DNA of 64,000 nt, from contig JAFULN010000014.1 in assembly GCA_017473335.1 (NCBI GenBank), forward strand, positions 1 through 64,000, read 5' to 3'. The stretch is from Erysipelotrichaceae bacterium. GTDB lineage: Bacteria; Bacillota_I; Bacilli_A; Erysipelotrichales; Erysipelotrichaceae. The notes beneath the pieces were generated by a model. It had not been told where the DNA came from, ran no database searches, and saw only the letters and a list, made by a program, of their open reading frames with translations. This document shows positions 23,007 to 30,480 of the stretch, in pieces (positions within the stretch are counted from its first letter, which is position 1; the number at the start of each line of letters is the position of its first letter). A program made the translations under genes and the position numbers.

Positions 23007-25595
23007 TTACTTGCGTACCAGAAATTTTACAACTTCTGAAATAATTAATGTTGAAAAAGCCAACCCCATTGCGATTGACAGCTGAGTAAGATTCAGCGGA
23101 GTCAATGAGAACAATTCTGCCAGTGGCGCAATATAAATAACAGTGAACTGAAGAACCAGTCCCAGCGCAAATGCACCCCAGAGATACTTGTTAGAGAAGA
23201 CAGATGCATTCAAGATGGAACGATCATCTTTTACATTGAACGCATGAACCAGCTGTGCCATAGACAAGGTCAGAAAAGCCATGGTCATACCAATATCATG
23301 GGACATCTTGTTTCCAATCAGATAGGAGATTAAAGTCAGTGACCCAATCATGACACCCTGCCATGCGATTGTCCATCCCAAATGATGCGCAAAGAAACCT
23401 TCATTCTTAGGACGAGGGGCACGTTCCATAATAGAATCATCCGACTGTTCCATACCTAACGCAAAGGCAGGCATAGAGTCAGTAATCAGATTCACCCACA
23501 ACAAATGAATTGGAAGCAGTGGAACTCCCAGTTCAAAACCAGGGAACATGTTTAATACAGAAGCACAGAAGATTGTCAGTACTTCACCAATATTACTTGA
23601 AAGTAAGAACTGAACATCCTTACGAATGTTGTCATAGATATTACGTCCCTGTTTTACTGCAGAAATGATTGTCGCAAAGTTATCATCCATCAGCACCATT
23701 TCAGCTGCCTGTTTTGCAACATCTGTCCCTGTGATACCCATTGCACAGCCAATATCTGCCGTCTTTAATGCAGGAGAGTCATTGACACCATCCCCAGTCA
23801 TTGCCACAACATGACCTTTTTTCTGCCATGCATTGACAATACGAACCTTATGTTCAGGAGCAACACGCGCATAAACACTAATGCTTTCCAATCTCTGATC
23901 CAATTCTTCCTCACTCATCTGAGCCAGCTGAGTCCCAGATACTGCAGTTTCATTCCCACGAAGAATACCTAAATCCTTTGCGATAGCTGCTGCAGTAATC
24001 AGATGGTCCCCAGTAATCATGATGGTACGGATTCCGCCCTTCTGAGCTTTTGCGATGGCATCTTTGACTTCCAGTCTTGGAGGGTCAATCATCCCAGCCA
24101 TACCAACAAATTCCAGTTCATTTTCCAAAGAAGAATCTATCACTTCAGGCAGCTTATCATATCTGCGCACCGCAACTGACAAAACACGCAAAGCTTCTGA
24201 AGCCATCTGTTCATTAGCTTTCAATGCTTCTTCACTATTTGTCTTGCAGCGTGCCAAAACAACATCTGGAGCACCCTTTGTAATCTGAAGAACTCCATCG
24301 CCATCCTTAACAAATACACTCATCATCTTGCGTCCTGAATCAAACGCAATTTCATCTAAACGAGGATGTTTCTGACTTAAGTCTGCTTTCTTGTCCTTCA
24401 TCAGCCAGCTTGCATAAACCAAAGCTGTTTCAGTAGGATCTCCCATCATTTTCATTTCATCATCATCAATACGAATTTCCCCATCAGAACACAATGTAAA
24501 ATAAGCCATCAACGTTCTGATTTCTTCACTGTTTTCAGGACTGAATTTTACTCTTCCTGTTTTCAGTGTATAAGCATCCGTAACTGTCATACGATTCTGT
24601 GTCAGTGTCCCTGTTTTATCTGAACAGATAACTGAACAACATCCCAGTGTTTCTACAGCAGGCAGCTTACGCACAACTGCATTCTGCTTCGCCATCTTCG
24701 ATACACCTAGTGCTAAACAGATTGTTACAACTGTCGCAAGTCCTTCTGGTATTGCCGCAACTGCCAGTGCAACAGCGGTCTTAAATGCTTCCAAAACACC
24801 CATTCCAGACATCATTTCCAGCGCAAAGACAACCACACAGATACCAATGCACAATGCACCAATAATCTTTGAAATCTGAGCCAGTTTCAACTGTAAAGGC
24901 GTCTGTTCAGTTTCCGCGTTCATCAGCATATCTGCAATCTTACCTACTTCATTGCCTGTACCAACACTTGTTACACACACCAAAGCACGTCCATACGTAC
25001 ATACCGTTCCTGCAAACACCATATTTTTCTGGTCTCCCAGAGGTACTTCTTCCTTATCAATCACATCTGCATGCTTATTGACAGGCACGCTTTCTCCTGT
25101 CAGCGCACTTTCATCCACCTGCAGATTCCAGCATTCAATAATACGTCCATCTGATGCAATCTGATCTCCAGCTTCAACCACTAGAATATCACCCACTGCA
25201 ACTTCAGAAGTTTCAATACTAATCTTTGCACCATCTTTTAAGACATTAGCCTTTGCAGCAGACAGCTTCTTTAATGCTTCCAGTGACTTTTCTGCATTGT
25301 TTTCCTGTACAACGCCAAGCACTGCATTAAACACAACTACAGCCACAATGATTAAGCTTTCTGCCCATTCATGTGGATCTGCCACAATACTAATGATGGC
25401 AGCTGCAATCAAAATCAATGTCAGCGGATCTTTCAGCTGCTGCAGAAATTTCACAAACAGTGAATCTTTCTTTGGCTCAGGAAGTTCATTTCTTCCATAC
25501 TTCTGTTGATTTGCTTTACGCTGATCATCAGAAAGTCCGTTAGGCGTTACTTGAAGTTCATAAAGCACTTCTTCTTTTGTTTTTCTAAAGTTCAT
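23007..25595 (-). CDS. P2-type cation-transporting ATPase, probable Mn2+ exporter
   Basis: About 862 residues, P-type ATPase of the Ca2+-pump (P2A/PacL) type. Domains in order: N-terminal cation ATPase segment, actuator with DESALTGESVP (about residue 165), M4 with AAIPEGLATVVTI (about 283), phosphorylation site CSDKTGTLTQN (Asp326), N domain with KGAPD, hinge TGDGVNDSPAL, M6 with WVNLITDSMPAFALG, and four further C-terminal helices. Sequence alone would suggest Ca2+. The manganese-type riboswitch in the leader instead points to Mn2+ export, as for YoaB of Lactococcus. The start is the ATG after AGGAGGAAAA; the longer frame reads through the riboswitch. Confidence 0.9.
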   Translation of the reverse strand: MNFRKTKEEVLYELQVTPNGLSDDQRKANQQKYGRNELPEPKKDSLFVKFLQQLKDPLTLILIAAAIISIVADPHEWAESLIIVAVVVFNAVLGVVQENNAEKSLEALKKLSAAKANVLKDGAKISIETSEVAVGDILVVEAGDQIASDGRIIECWNLQVDESALTGESVPVNKHADVIDKEEVPLGDQKNMVFAGTVCTYGRALVCVTSVGTGNEVGKIADMLMNAETEQTPLQLKLAQISKIIGALCIGICVVVFALEMMSGMGVLEAFKTAVALAVAAIPEGLATVVTICLALGVSKMAKQNAVVRKLPAVETLGCCSVICSDKTGTLTQNRMTVTDAYTLKTGRVKFSPENSEEIRTLMAYFTLCSDGEIRIDDDEMKMMGDPTETALVYASWLMKDKKADLSQKHPRLDEIAFDSGRKMMSVFVKDGDGVLQITKGAPDVVLARCKTNSEEALKANEQMASEALRVLSVAVRRYDKLPEVIDSSLENELEFVGMAGMIDPPRLEVKDAIAKAQKGGIRTIMITGDHLITAAAIAKDLGILRGNETAVSGTQLAQMSEEELDQRLESISVYARVAPEHKVRIVNAWQKKGHVVAMTGDGVNDSPALKTADIGCAMGITGTDVAKQAAEMVLMDDNFATIISAVKQGRNIYDNIRKDVQFLLSSNIGEVLTIFCASVLNMFPGFELGVPLLPIHLLWVNLITDSMPAFALGMEQSDDSIMERAPRPKNEGFFAHHLGWTIAWQGVMIGSLTLISYLIGNKMSHDIGMTMAFLTLSMAQLVHAFNVKDDRSILNASVFSNKYLWGAFALGLVLQFTVIYIAPLAELFSLTPLNLTQLSIAMGLAFSTLIISEVVKFLVRK

Positions 25596-25616
25596 TTTTC
25601 CTCCTTCAGGGTCAAA

Positions 25617-25726
25617 TAAAAAAAGACCCTCACTATTGATAGGTCTTGCATTAGAAGTCTGAATCCGGATGAAATTCATCGTGATGACGAATTCAGAAAG
25701 CCTATTGGCCTGCTACTCCCCTATTT
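25617..25726 (-). promoter_or_regulatory. yybP-ykoY manganese riboswitch
   Basis: On the minus strand the element opens with AAATAGGGGAGTAGCA (25726-25711) and closes with TGCAAGACCTAT (25650-25639). Both are hallmark strands of the yybP-ykoY class. P1 pairs ATAGG (25724-25720) with CCTAT (25643-25639). The closing strand also pairs with GGGTCT (25629-25624), followed by seven T: an intrinsic terminator that competes with P1. Ligand binding would stabilise P1 and permit transcription, an ON switch. Confidence 0.88.
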
Positions 25727-25734
25727 CCTAGATG

Positions 25735-25763
25735 ATTATATCTAGTTTATGCTGTAAATTCAA
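25735..25763 (-). promoter_or_regulatory. promoter of the riboswitch-controlled ATPase
   Basis: -35 TTGAAT (25758-25763), 17-base spacer, -10 TATAAT (25735-25740). Confidence 0.75.
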
Positions 25764-25801
25764 CGACAATCCAATATCTTTGTCATTTCTTAACCATAAT
25801 T

Positions 25802-26212
25802 TTATATCAGAATCCCTTCAAAATGATCCATTTCGTGCTGTAAAATCTGAGCTTCAAAACCAGTCAATGTCTTGATTTTCTTCTTCATCTTTATATCCTG
25901 ATATTCTACTTTGATTTTCTCATAGCGCACTGCCTGTTTCATTCCAGTATGACATAAACATCCTTCTTCCAGAACTCTCTTTCCTGAACAAGACAGTATC
26001 TGAGGGTTGATGAATGTAACAATCTTGCCATGATCCACAATCACCGCAATACGTACTAAAGCACCGATCATATTGGCAGCCATGCCAACACAGCGATCAC
26101 GATTCACATCAAGTGTATCCACTAAATCCTGTACTACTGCTAAATCTTTAAATGTTGCTTCTCTGCTTTTTTGAGATAGTAAAAATGTATCTTTCACGAT
26201 TTCTTTTATCAT
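25802..26212 (-). CDS. peptide deformylase-like protein
   Basis: 136 residues with the three deformylase motifs in order: VGMAANMIG (motif 1), EEGCLCHTG (motif 2, Cys metal ligand) and LQHEMDHFEGIL (motif 3, HExxH). Deformylases remove the N-formyl group of new proteins using Fe2+. In motif 1 the usual G-x-G-x-A-A-x-Q ends in Asn here (MAANMIG), so activity may be altered; this may be an accessory or specialised enzyme rather than the main Def. It lies four bases after the EamA gene and is probably translated from the same mRNA. Confidence 0.82.
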   Translation of the reverse strand: MIKEIVKDTFLLSQKSREATFKDLAVVQDLVDTLDVNRDRCVGMAANMIGALVRIAVIVDHGKIVTFINPQILSCSGKRVLEEGCLCHTGMKQAVRYEKIKVEYQDIKMKKKIKTLTGFEAQILQHEMDHFEGILI

Positions 26213-26216
26213 AATT

Positions 26217-27074
26217 CTATTCCTTCACCAACAATAATACTCCACCTAAAATCAAACCACTGCCAATCACCTGTGCAATGACCACTGTTTCATTCAAAAA
26301 GATTGCCCCAAACACTAAACATGACACCGGCTCAAACATTGAAAACAAGCTTGCCAGTGAGCTGCCTAATACATCAATTCCTTTTTGAAGACAAACCACT
26401 GCCAGCCACTGTGCCATAATCGCAACCGCAAACATTAATGCATAGGATATAAAAGGCTGATTCAAAACAAGCTGATTTGCCGCAAGACCTGACGTTCCCA
26501 TAATCACACTAACCGTTAGCGCAAAATAGAAAGACAGCTTTAAACTATTCATTCTTGAAAGTTTCAGCTTATCAATACCTACTAGATAAATCGCAAAAGT
26601 AACACCACTGATCAAAGCCATCATAATACCCTTCATCTTGCTTAAATCTTTAAAGTCCAGAAACAACAACACACCACACAAGGCAATCCCTAAGGCAATC
26701 ATATGTTTCCTGCTAAGAGGATCATGATAGACAAAATGACAAATCAGTGTCACAAACAAAGGATACATAAAGTGAAGCGTTGTTGCAGTTCCTACTCCAA
26801 TATATAAATAACTGCTGTTTAAAAGAAGAGTTGTCAGCACTGCACCAAAACAGGCTACACCCACTACCTTTATCAGCTCACTCTTTTCACAAAAGAAAGA
26901 AATTCCATTTTTCTTCATTAAAAAAGCTAAAAGAAGCACCACAAAAAAACTTCTGAAAAACGTCAGAGTCACTGGATTATTGCCATATTGATAGGTCATA
27001 GAACACAGCACAGGTGCAAATCCATACAGCAGCGCTGATGCAATAACCAACAGAATTCCTTTGTTTCTGCTCAT
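26217..27074 (-). CDS. EamA/DMT family transporter
   Basis: 285 residues with ten hydrophobic helices arranged as two EamA repeats (start MSRNKGILLVIASALLYG; second repeat near KGIMMALISGVTFAIYLVG). Members export amino acids, metabolites or drugs; the substrate is not predictable. Its start overlaps the end of the HAD gene (ATGA), and the deformylase-like gene follows by four bases, so the three form one operon. Confidence 0.88.
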   Translation of the reverse strand: MSRNKGILLVIASALLYGFAPVLCSMTYQYGNNPVTLTFFRSFFVVLLLAFLMKKNGISFFCEKSELIKVVGVACFGAVLTTLLLNSSYLYIGVGTATTLHFMYPLFVTLICHFVYHDPLSRKHMIALGIALCGVLLFLDFKDLSKMKGIMMALISGVTFAIYLVGIDKLKLSRMNSLKLSFYFALTVSVIMGTSGLAANQLVLNQPFISYALMFAVAIMAQWLAVVCLQKGIDVLGSSLASLFSMFEPVSCLVFGAIFLNETVVIAQVIGSGLILGGVLLLVKE

Positions 27075-27871
27075 GCTTCCTCCTCAATCAGCCCCAAATG
27101 AACCATCACTTTATAAAGTCCATCCTCAGAAGCTTTTTCCGCAAGATAAGTCCCTAATGCCTTTACTTCATCAGGTGCATTGTCCATCACAACACTGTGA
27201 TGAACTGCCTTCAGCATTTCCACATCATTGACACTATCGCCAAATCCATAACTGTTTTCATGAGAAATCTTTAATTCCTTCAACAAGTATTCCACAGCCT
27301 TTCCCTTTGAACAAGCCAAAGGAACAGTCTCACAGAAATATCCATATTTAAAGATTTTATCATACTGATCAACAAATGATAAATCAGGCCATCCCTTTGC
27401 AGGATCAACAAACAGACAAAACTTCTCAAACACAAGATCTGGATGAACATCCAAAAGTTTAAAACCATCTTTGATGTATGTTTTGACAATCTCCATCATA
27501 GGTCCATGTTGACAGTGATCCACAAACGCAAATCCTTCTTTCGCTTCATAAACACAGCTTATCTGAAGTTCATCCACAGTCCTCATAATATGCTGACGTT
27601 CTTGTTCCTCTATGACATGGCGAAACAATTCATTTCCATGCATCATAATCCATGTCCCACAGGCACACACAAAGCCATCTAAAGGAAGTTCCTTGATGAT
27701 TTGAGGAACAGTACTAATTGGACGACCCGTATTCACAAACAACAATACACCCGCATCATGAGCCTTCTGAAGAGCTTCTCTAGTACTTTCAGGAACACGA
27801 ATCACAGCACCGCCGCGCTCATCCGTCAGTGTACCATCAATATCAAAAAAACATATTTTCTTTCCAGTCAT
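27071..27871 (-). CDS. Cof-type HAD-IIB hydrolase
   Basis: About 266 residues, a cytoplasmic sugar-phosphate phosphatase-like protein. Motif I FFDIDGTLTDE, motif II FVNTGRPIS, motif III at CSKGKAVEYLLKEL, and motif IV GFGDSVNDVEML are all present with a C2 cap between. RBS AAAGGGGAATCGT fixes the start. First of three genes in an operon with the EamA transporter and the deformylase-like gene. Substrate unknown. Confidence 0.9.
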   Translation of the reverse strand: MTGKKICFFDIDGTLTDERGGAVIRVPESTREALQKAHDAGVLLFVNTGRPISTVPQIIKELPLDGFVCACGTWIMMHGNELFRHVIEEQERQHIMRTVDELQISCVYEAKEGFAFVDHCQHGPMMEIVKTYIKDGFKLLDVHPDLVFEKFCLFVDPAKGWPDLSFVDQYDKIFKYGYFCETVPLACSKGKAVEYLLKELKISHENSYGFGDSVNDVEMLKAVHHSVVMDNAPDEVKALGTYLAEKASEDGLYKVMVHLGLIEEEA

Positions 27872-27895
27872 ACGATTCCCCTTTACTTCTACCAA

Positions 27896-27924
27896 ATTAT
27901 ACCCGATTCCTAAGCAACAGAAAA
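27896..27924 (-). promoter_or_regulatory. promoter of the HAD-EamA-deformylase operon
   Basis: -10 TATAAT (27896-27901), 17-base spacer, -35 TTTTCT (27919-27924) that coincides with the U-tract of the lacB terminator. Confidence 0.55.
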
Positions 27925-27941
27925 GAACCCATTTGGGTTCT
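27914..27941 (-). terminator. terminator of lacAB
   Basis: AGAACCC/GGGTTCT stem (7 bp) with loop AAAT, then TTTCTG on the minus strand; it touches the lacB stop codon. Confidence 0.82.
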
Positions 27942-28456
27942 TAATCATGATATTCTCCTCTATCCCACTTTTCAAGAAGATCATCAAACAAATCCTCTTT
28001 TCCACATGCAGGATCATGTTGAATCAATCCATTGATTGCCTCAATCACTGCATCCTTTTCTGGTGTTGGATGATATTCAGTTTTCAGAAATGCATCAATT
28101 AAGTCTTCAATCATTCCCATGCCAGAAACTCTTCCACCAAAACCAAGCACATTGGCATTCAGCTCTTCACGTGCATATCTTGCGACACAAACATCCTGTG
28201 TTAATACACAGCGTACATTTTTAATTTTATTGCAGGCATTGGTAATTCCTACACCTGTACCACACAGCACAATTCCTAAATCTACTTCACCTGTAGAAAC
28301 TTTCTCTCCAACTCGCTTTCCATAGATAGGATAATGTGTTCTTTCCTTGTCATAAGTACCACAATCAATCACTTCAATACCCTTTTTCTTTAGGTACTTT
28401 ACCACATCATCTTTGATTTCTGTGACAATGTGGTCACATCCAACCGCCATCTTCAT
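27941..28456 (-). CDS. lacB: galactose-6-phosphate isomerase subunit LacB
   Basis: 171 residues of the RpiB/LacAB fold. Seen are AVGCDHIVTEIKD at the start and the catalytic Cys loop GIVLCGTGVGITNACNK near residue 65. With LacA it converts galactose-6-phosphate to tagatose-6-phosphate. Its start overlaps the lacA stop by four bases (ATGA). No lacC, lacD or lactose PTS gene adjoins; the next genes are unrelated. A closely related hexose-6-phosphate or pentose-phosphate isomerase role is the alternative. Confidence 0.88.
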   Translation of the reverse strand: MKMAVGCDHIVTEIKDDVVKYLKKKGIEVIDCGTYDKERTHYPIYGKRVGEKVSTGEVDLGIVLCGTGVGITNACNKIKNVRCVLTQDVCVARYAREELNANVLGFGGRVSGMGMIEDLIDAFLKTEYHPTPEKDAVIEAINGLIQHDPACGKEDLFDDLLEKWDRGEYHD

Positions 28457-28890
28457 GATATTTCCCCCATTCTATCCAGCATATCAATACGAATCTTGTG
28501 TCTTCCTGCAGAATACTTTCCTTTTAAGAAACGTTCTGTAATCCCAATCGCTACACCTGTACCAATCACTCTGCATCCCATTGTGATGACATTGGCATTG
28601 TTGTGATCACGAGTCATCTTGGCAGAATGTTCATCATTCAGCTGAGCACAGATAATACCATTGTGTTTTGATGCACACATAAACGCACCTGCACCTGTTT
28701 CATCCACAATAATACCTCGATCTTCATCCTTGTTTTTTAACACTTCTTTAACTACGGCTTCAGATGCTTCAAAAAAATTCATTGATTCTTTTGTCACATC
28801 TTCAACTTCAATTCCCTGCTGATTCATCCACTCACACAGCACATCTTTTAAATTTACCGCTTCACTGCAGGCACCAATTATGACTTTCAT
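28453..28890 (-). CDS. lacA: galactose-6-phosphate isomerase subunit LacA
   Basis: About 145 residues, same fold as LacB. It shows KVIIGACSEAVNLKD and RGIIVDETGAGAFMCASKHNG, where LacA lacks the catalytic Cys of LacB, as expected. The start chosen is the second ATG, nine bases after AGGAG; the first ATG abuts the RBS. First of the two-gene unit, with promoter TTTACC-17-CATAAT at 28911-28939. Confidence 0.88.
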   Translation of the reverse strand: MKVIIGACSEAVNLKDVLCEWMNQQGIEVEDVTKESMNFFEASEAVVKEVLKNKDEDRGIIVDETGAGAFMCASKHNGIICAQLNDEHSAKMTRDHNNANVITMGCRVIGTGVAIGITERFLKGKYSAGRHKIRIDMLDRMGEIS

Positions 28891-28910
28891 ATTTATCATC
28901 TCCTGTTTCT

Positions 28911-28939
28911 ATTATGAATCATTCTTTAAAAAAGGTAAA
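28911..28939 (-). promoter_or_regulatory. promoter of lacAB
   Basis: -10 CATAAT (28911-28916), 17-base spacer, -35 TTTACC (28934-28939), which overlaps the U-tract of the preceding terminator. Confidence 0.55.
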
Positions 28940-28960
28940 GAAAAAGCCGGTATACCGGCT
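28937..28960 (-). terminator. terminator of the ltaE-membrane protein unit
   Basis: Perfect palindrome AGCCGGTATACCGGCT followed by TTTTCTTT on the minus strand; it overlaps the stop codon. Confidence 0.88.
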
Positions 28961-29393
28961 AAGAATCAAGGTCTACAACATAATCATGACTCTGATCATC
29001 AATATAAACATCAATAGTTTCTCTTTCATCAAAACGATGTACATCCTGATAGAAATATTCACTTTCAAATAATTGTCCTTCCGCTTCACAAACCAGATAA
29101 TACGGATGTCTACGATTCACAGAGATCATCGTATTTTGTCTGATTTCAATGATATTCGCTTCTACTTTACGTCCTTGAATGACAATATCCATCATTTTCT
29201 TTTCAAAGCGTTTAGCACTTCTTGTCAAAAGCATCGTCATCAACAGAAATACCACACCAATCAGCACAAAGATACCACCAAGCAGCATACCTAATCCTGG
29301 AATGGCAGCATAACTGATTAGACCTACCAAAGTAAAGGCAACCCCTAAAATCCCCAGAGTCAATCCAGCAATGCCAATCATCACTTTTTCCAT
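28959..29393 (-). CDS. DUF3592-like membrane protein
   Basis: About 144 residues. Two membrane helices (residues roughly 4-30 and 33-58) are followed by a soluble beta-rich domain with VNRRHPYYLVCEAEG and IDVYIDDQSHDYVVD, the pattern seen in DUF3592-type proteins of Firmicutes. Function unknown. The start (MEKVMIG) lies inside the last codons of ltaE, a 13-base overlap, so it is translationally coupled and lacks a strong RBS of its own. Confidence 0.7.
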   Translation of the reverse strand: MEKVMIGIAGLTLGILGVAFTLVGLISYAAIPGLGMLLGGIFVLIGVVFLLMTMLLTRSAKRFEKKMMDIVIQGRKVEANIIEIRQNTMISVNRRHPYYLVCEAEGQLFESEYFYQDVHRFDERETIDVYIDDQSHDYVVDLDS

Positions 29394-30403
29394 GAAACAG
29401 CTTCTTTGATGCACTCAACAAGTACATCCAAATCTTCTTTCTCTACACCTACATGAGTCACTACACGATAGAATCCATGATCGCTTGGATTCATTAAAAT
29501 ATGATGTTTCTGACACAATTCCATGAACTTCTTTTCATCTGTATCCACTGAAAAGAATACCATTGAAATCTCAGGTTCATTCTGTACATGAACACCATCT
29601 ATTTCTCTTAATTGTGAAGCAAGATACTTGGCATTGTCATGGTCTTCATAGAGTCGTTTAGTCATCACATCCAGCGCAACCAGACCACAGGCAGCCATAT
29701 GTCCCATCTGACGTCCGCCTCCGCCAATGCGTTTTCTATTTCTTCTTGCTTTGGCAATAAACTCTTTTGTACCGCAGATCATGGATCCCATTGGTGCACC
29801 CAGTCCCTTTGACAAACAGAACATGACACTATCTGCACATGCTGCAATATCTTTTACATCACAATTCAATGCCAGTGCTGCGTTAAATAAACGTGCACCA
29901 TCCAAATGTACGTTCAAACCTAAACGCTTTGCAGTTTCATAATCTTTTCTCATCACATCCAAAGGAACCACTGTTCCATTAGATAGTGCATTTTCCAGAC
30001 AAACCAGTACACTTCTTGGCTCATGAATATCATCCGGACGCATTGCCTTTTCAATATCTTCTGGATAAACCATGTCATTATCGTTGTTGACTAAACGAGT
30101 CATCACGCCACACAGTGCAGCTAAACCTCCCACTTCATGTGTAATAATATGATTATTTCTTCCAGTAATCAGTTCATCTCCATGATGTGTCTGAGACATG
30201 ATAGACAACAGATTTCCCATTGTACCACTCATCACAAACAAAGCATCTTCTTTTCCTAACATCTCTGCAGCTTTCTTTTGCAGTTTCAATACCGTTGGAT
30301 CATCTTGATAAACATCATCACCAACCTCTGCAAGATACATAGCTTTTCTCATTTCTTCTGTAGGCAATGTTACTGTATCACTTCTTAAATCAATTCTTTT
30401 CAT
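29381..30403 (-). CDS. ltaE: low-specificity L-threonine aldolase
   Basis: 340 residues, fold-type I PLP enzyme cleaving L-threonine/allo-threonine to glycine and acetaldehyde. It starts MKRIDLRSDTVTLPTEEM as usual for the family. FVMSGTMGNLL, HLDGARLFNAA and the PLP-lysine in MFCLSKGLGAPMGS are present. RBS AAGGAGATTTACG. It leads a two-gene unit with the membrane protein downstream. Confidence 0.94.
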   Translation of the reverse strand: MKRIDLRSDTVTLPTEEMRKAMYLAEVGDDVYQDDPTVLKLQKKAAEMLGKEDALFVMSGTMGNLLSIMSQTHHGDELITGRNNHIITHEVGGLAALCGVMTRLVNNDNDMVYPEDIEKAMRPDDIHEPRSVLVCLENALSNGTVVPLDVMRKDYETAKRLGLNVHLDGARLFNAALALNCDVKDIAACADSVMFCLSKGLGAPMGSMICGTKEFIAKARRNRKRIGGGGRQMGHMAACGLVALDVMTKRLYEDHDNAKYLASQLREIDGVHVQNEPEISMVFFSVDTDEKKFMELCQKHHILMNPSDHGFYRVVTHVGVEKEDLDVLVECIKEAVSWKK

Positions 30404-30434
30404 CGTAAATCTCCTTGAAACTTATATAGTCTAC

Positions 30435-30463
30435 ATTATACACCGAAATACACATTAGAAAAA
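30435..30463 (-). promoter_or_regulatory. promoter of ltaE
   Basis: -10 TATAAT (30435-30440), 17-base spacer, -35 TTTTTC (30458-30463), the latter inside the mutS terminator U-tract. Confidence 0.55.
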
Positions 30464-30480
30464 CCGTCTTTTCAGACGGT
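30455..30480 (-). terminator. terminator of mutS
   Basis: ACCGTCT/AGACGGT stem with loop GAAA, then TTTTCT on the minus strand, directly after the stop codon. Confidence 0.88.
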
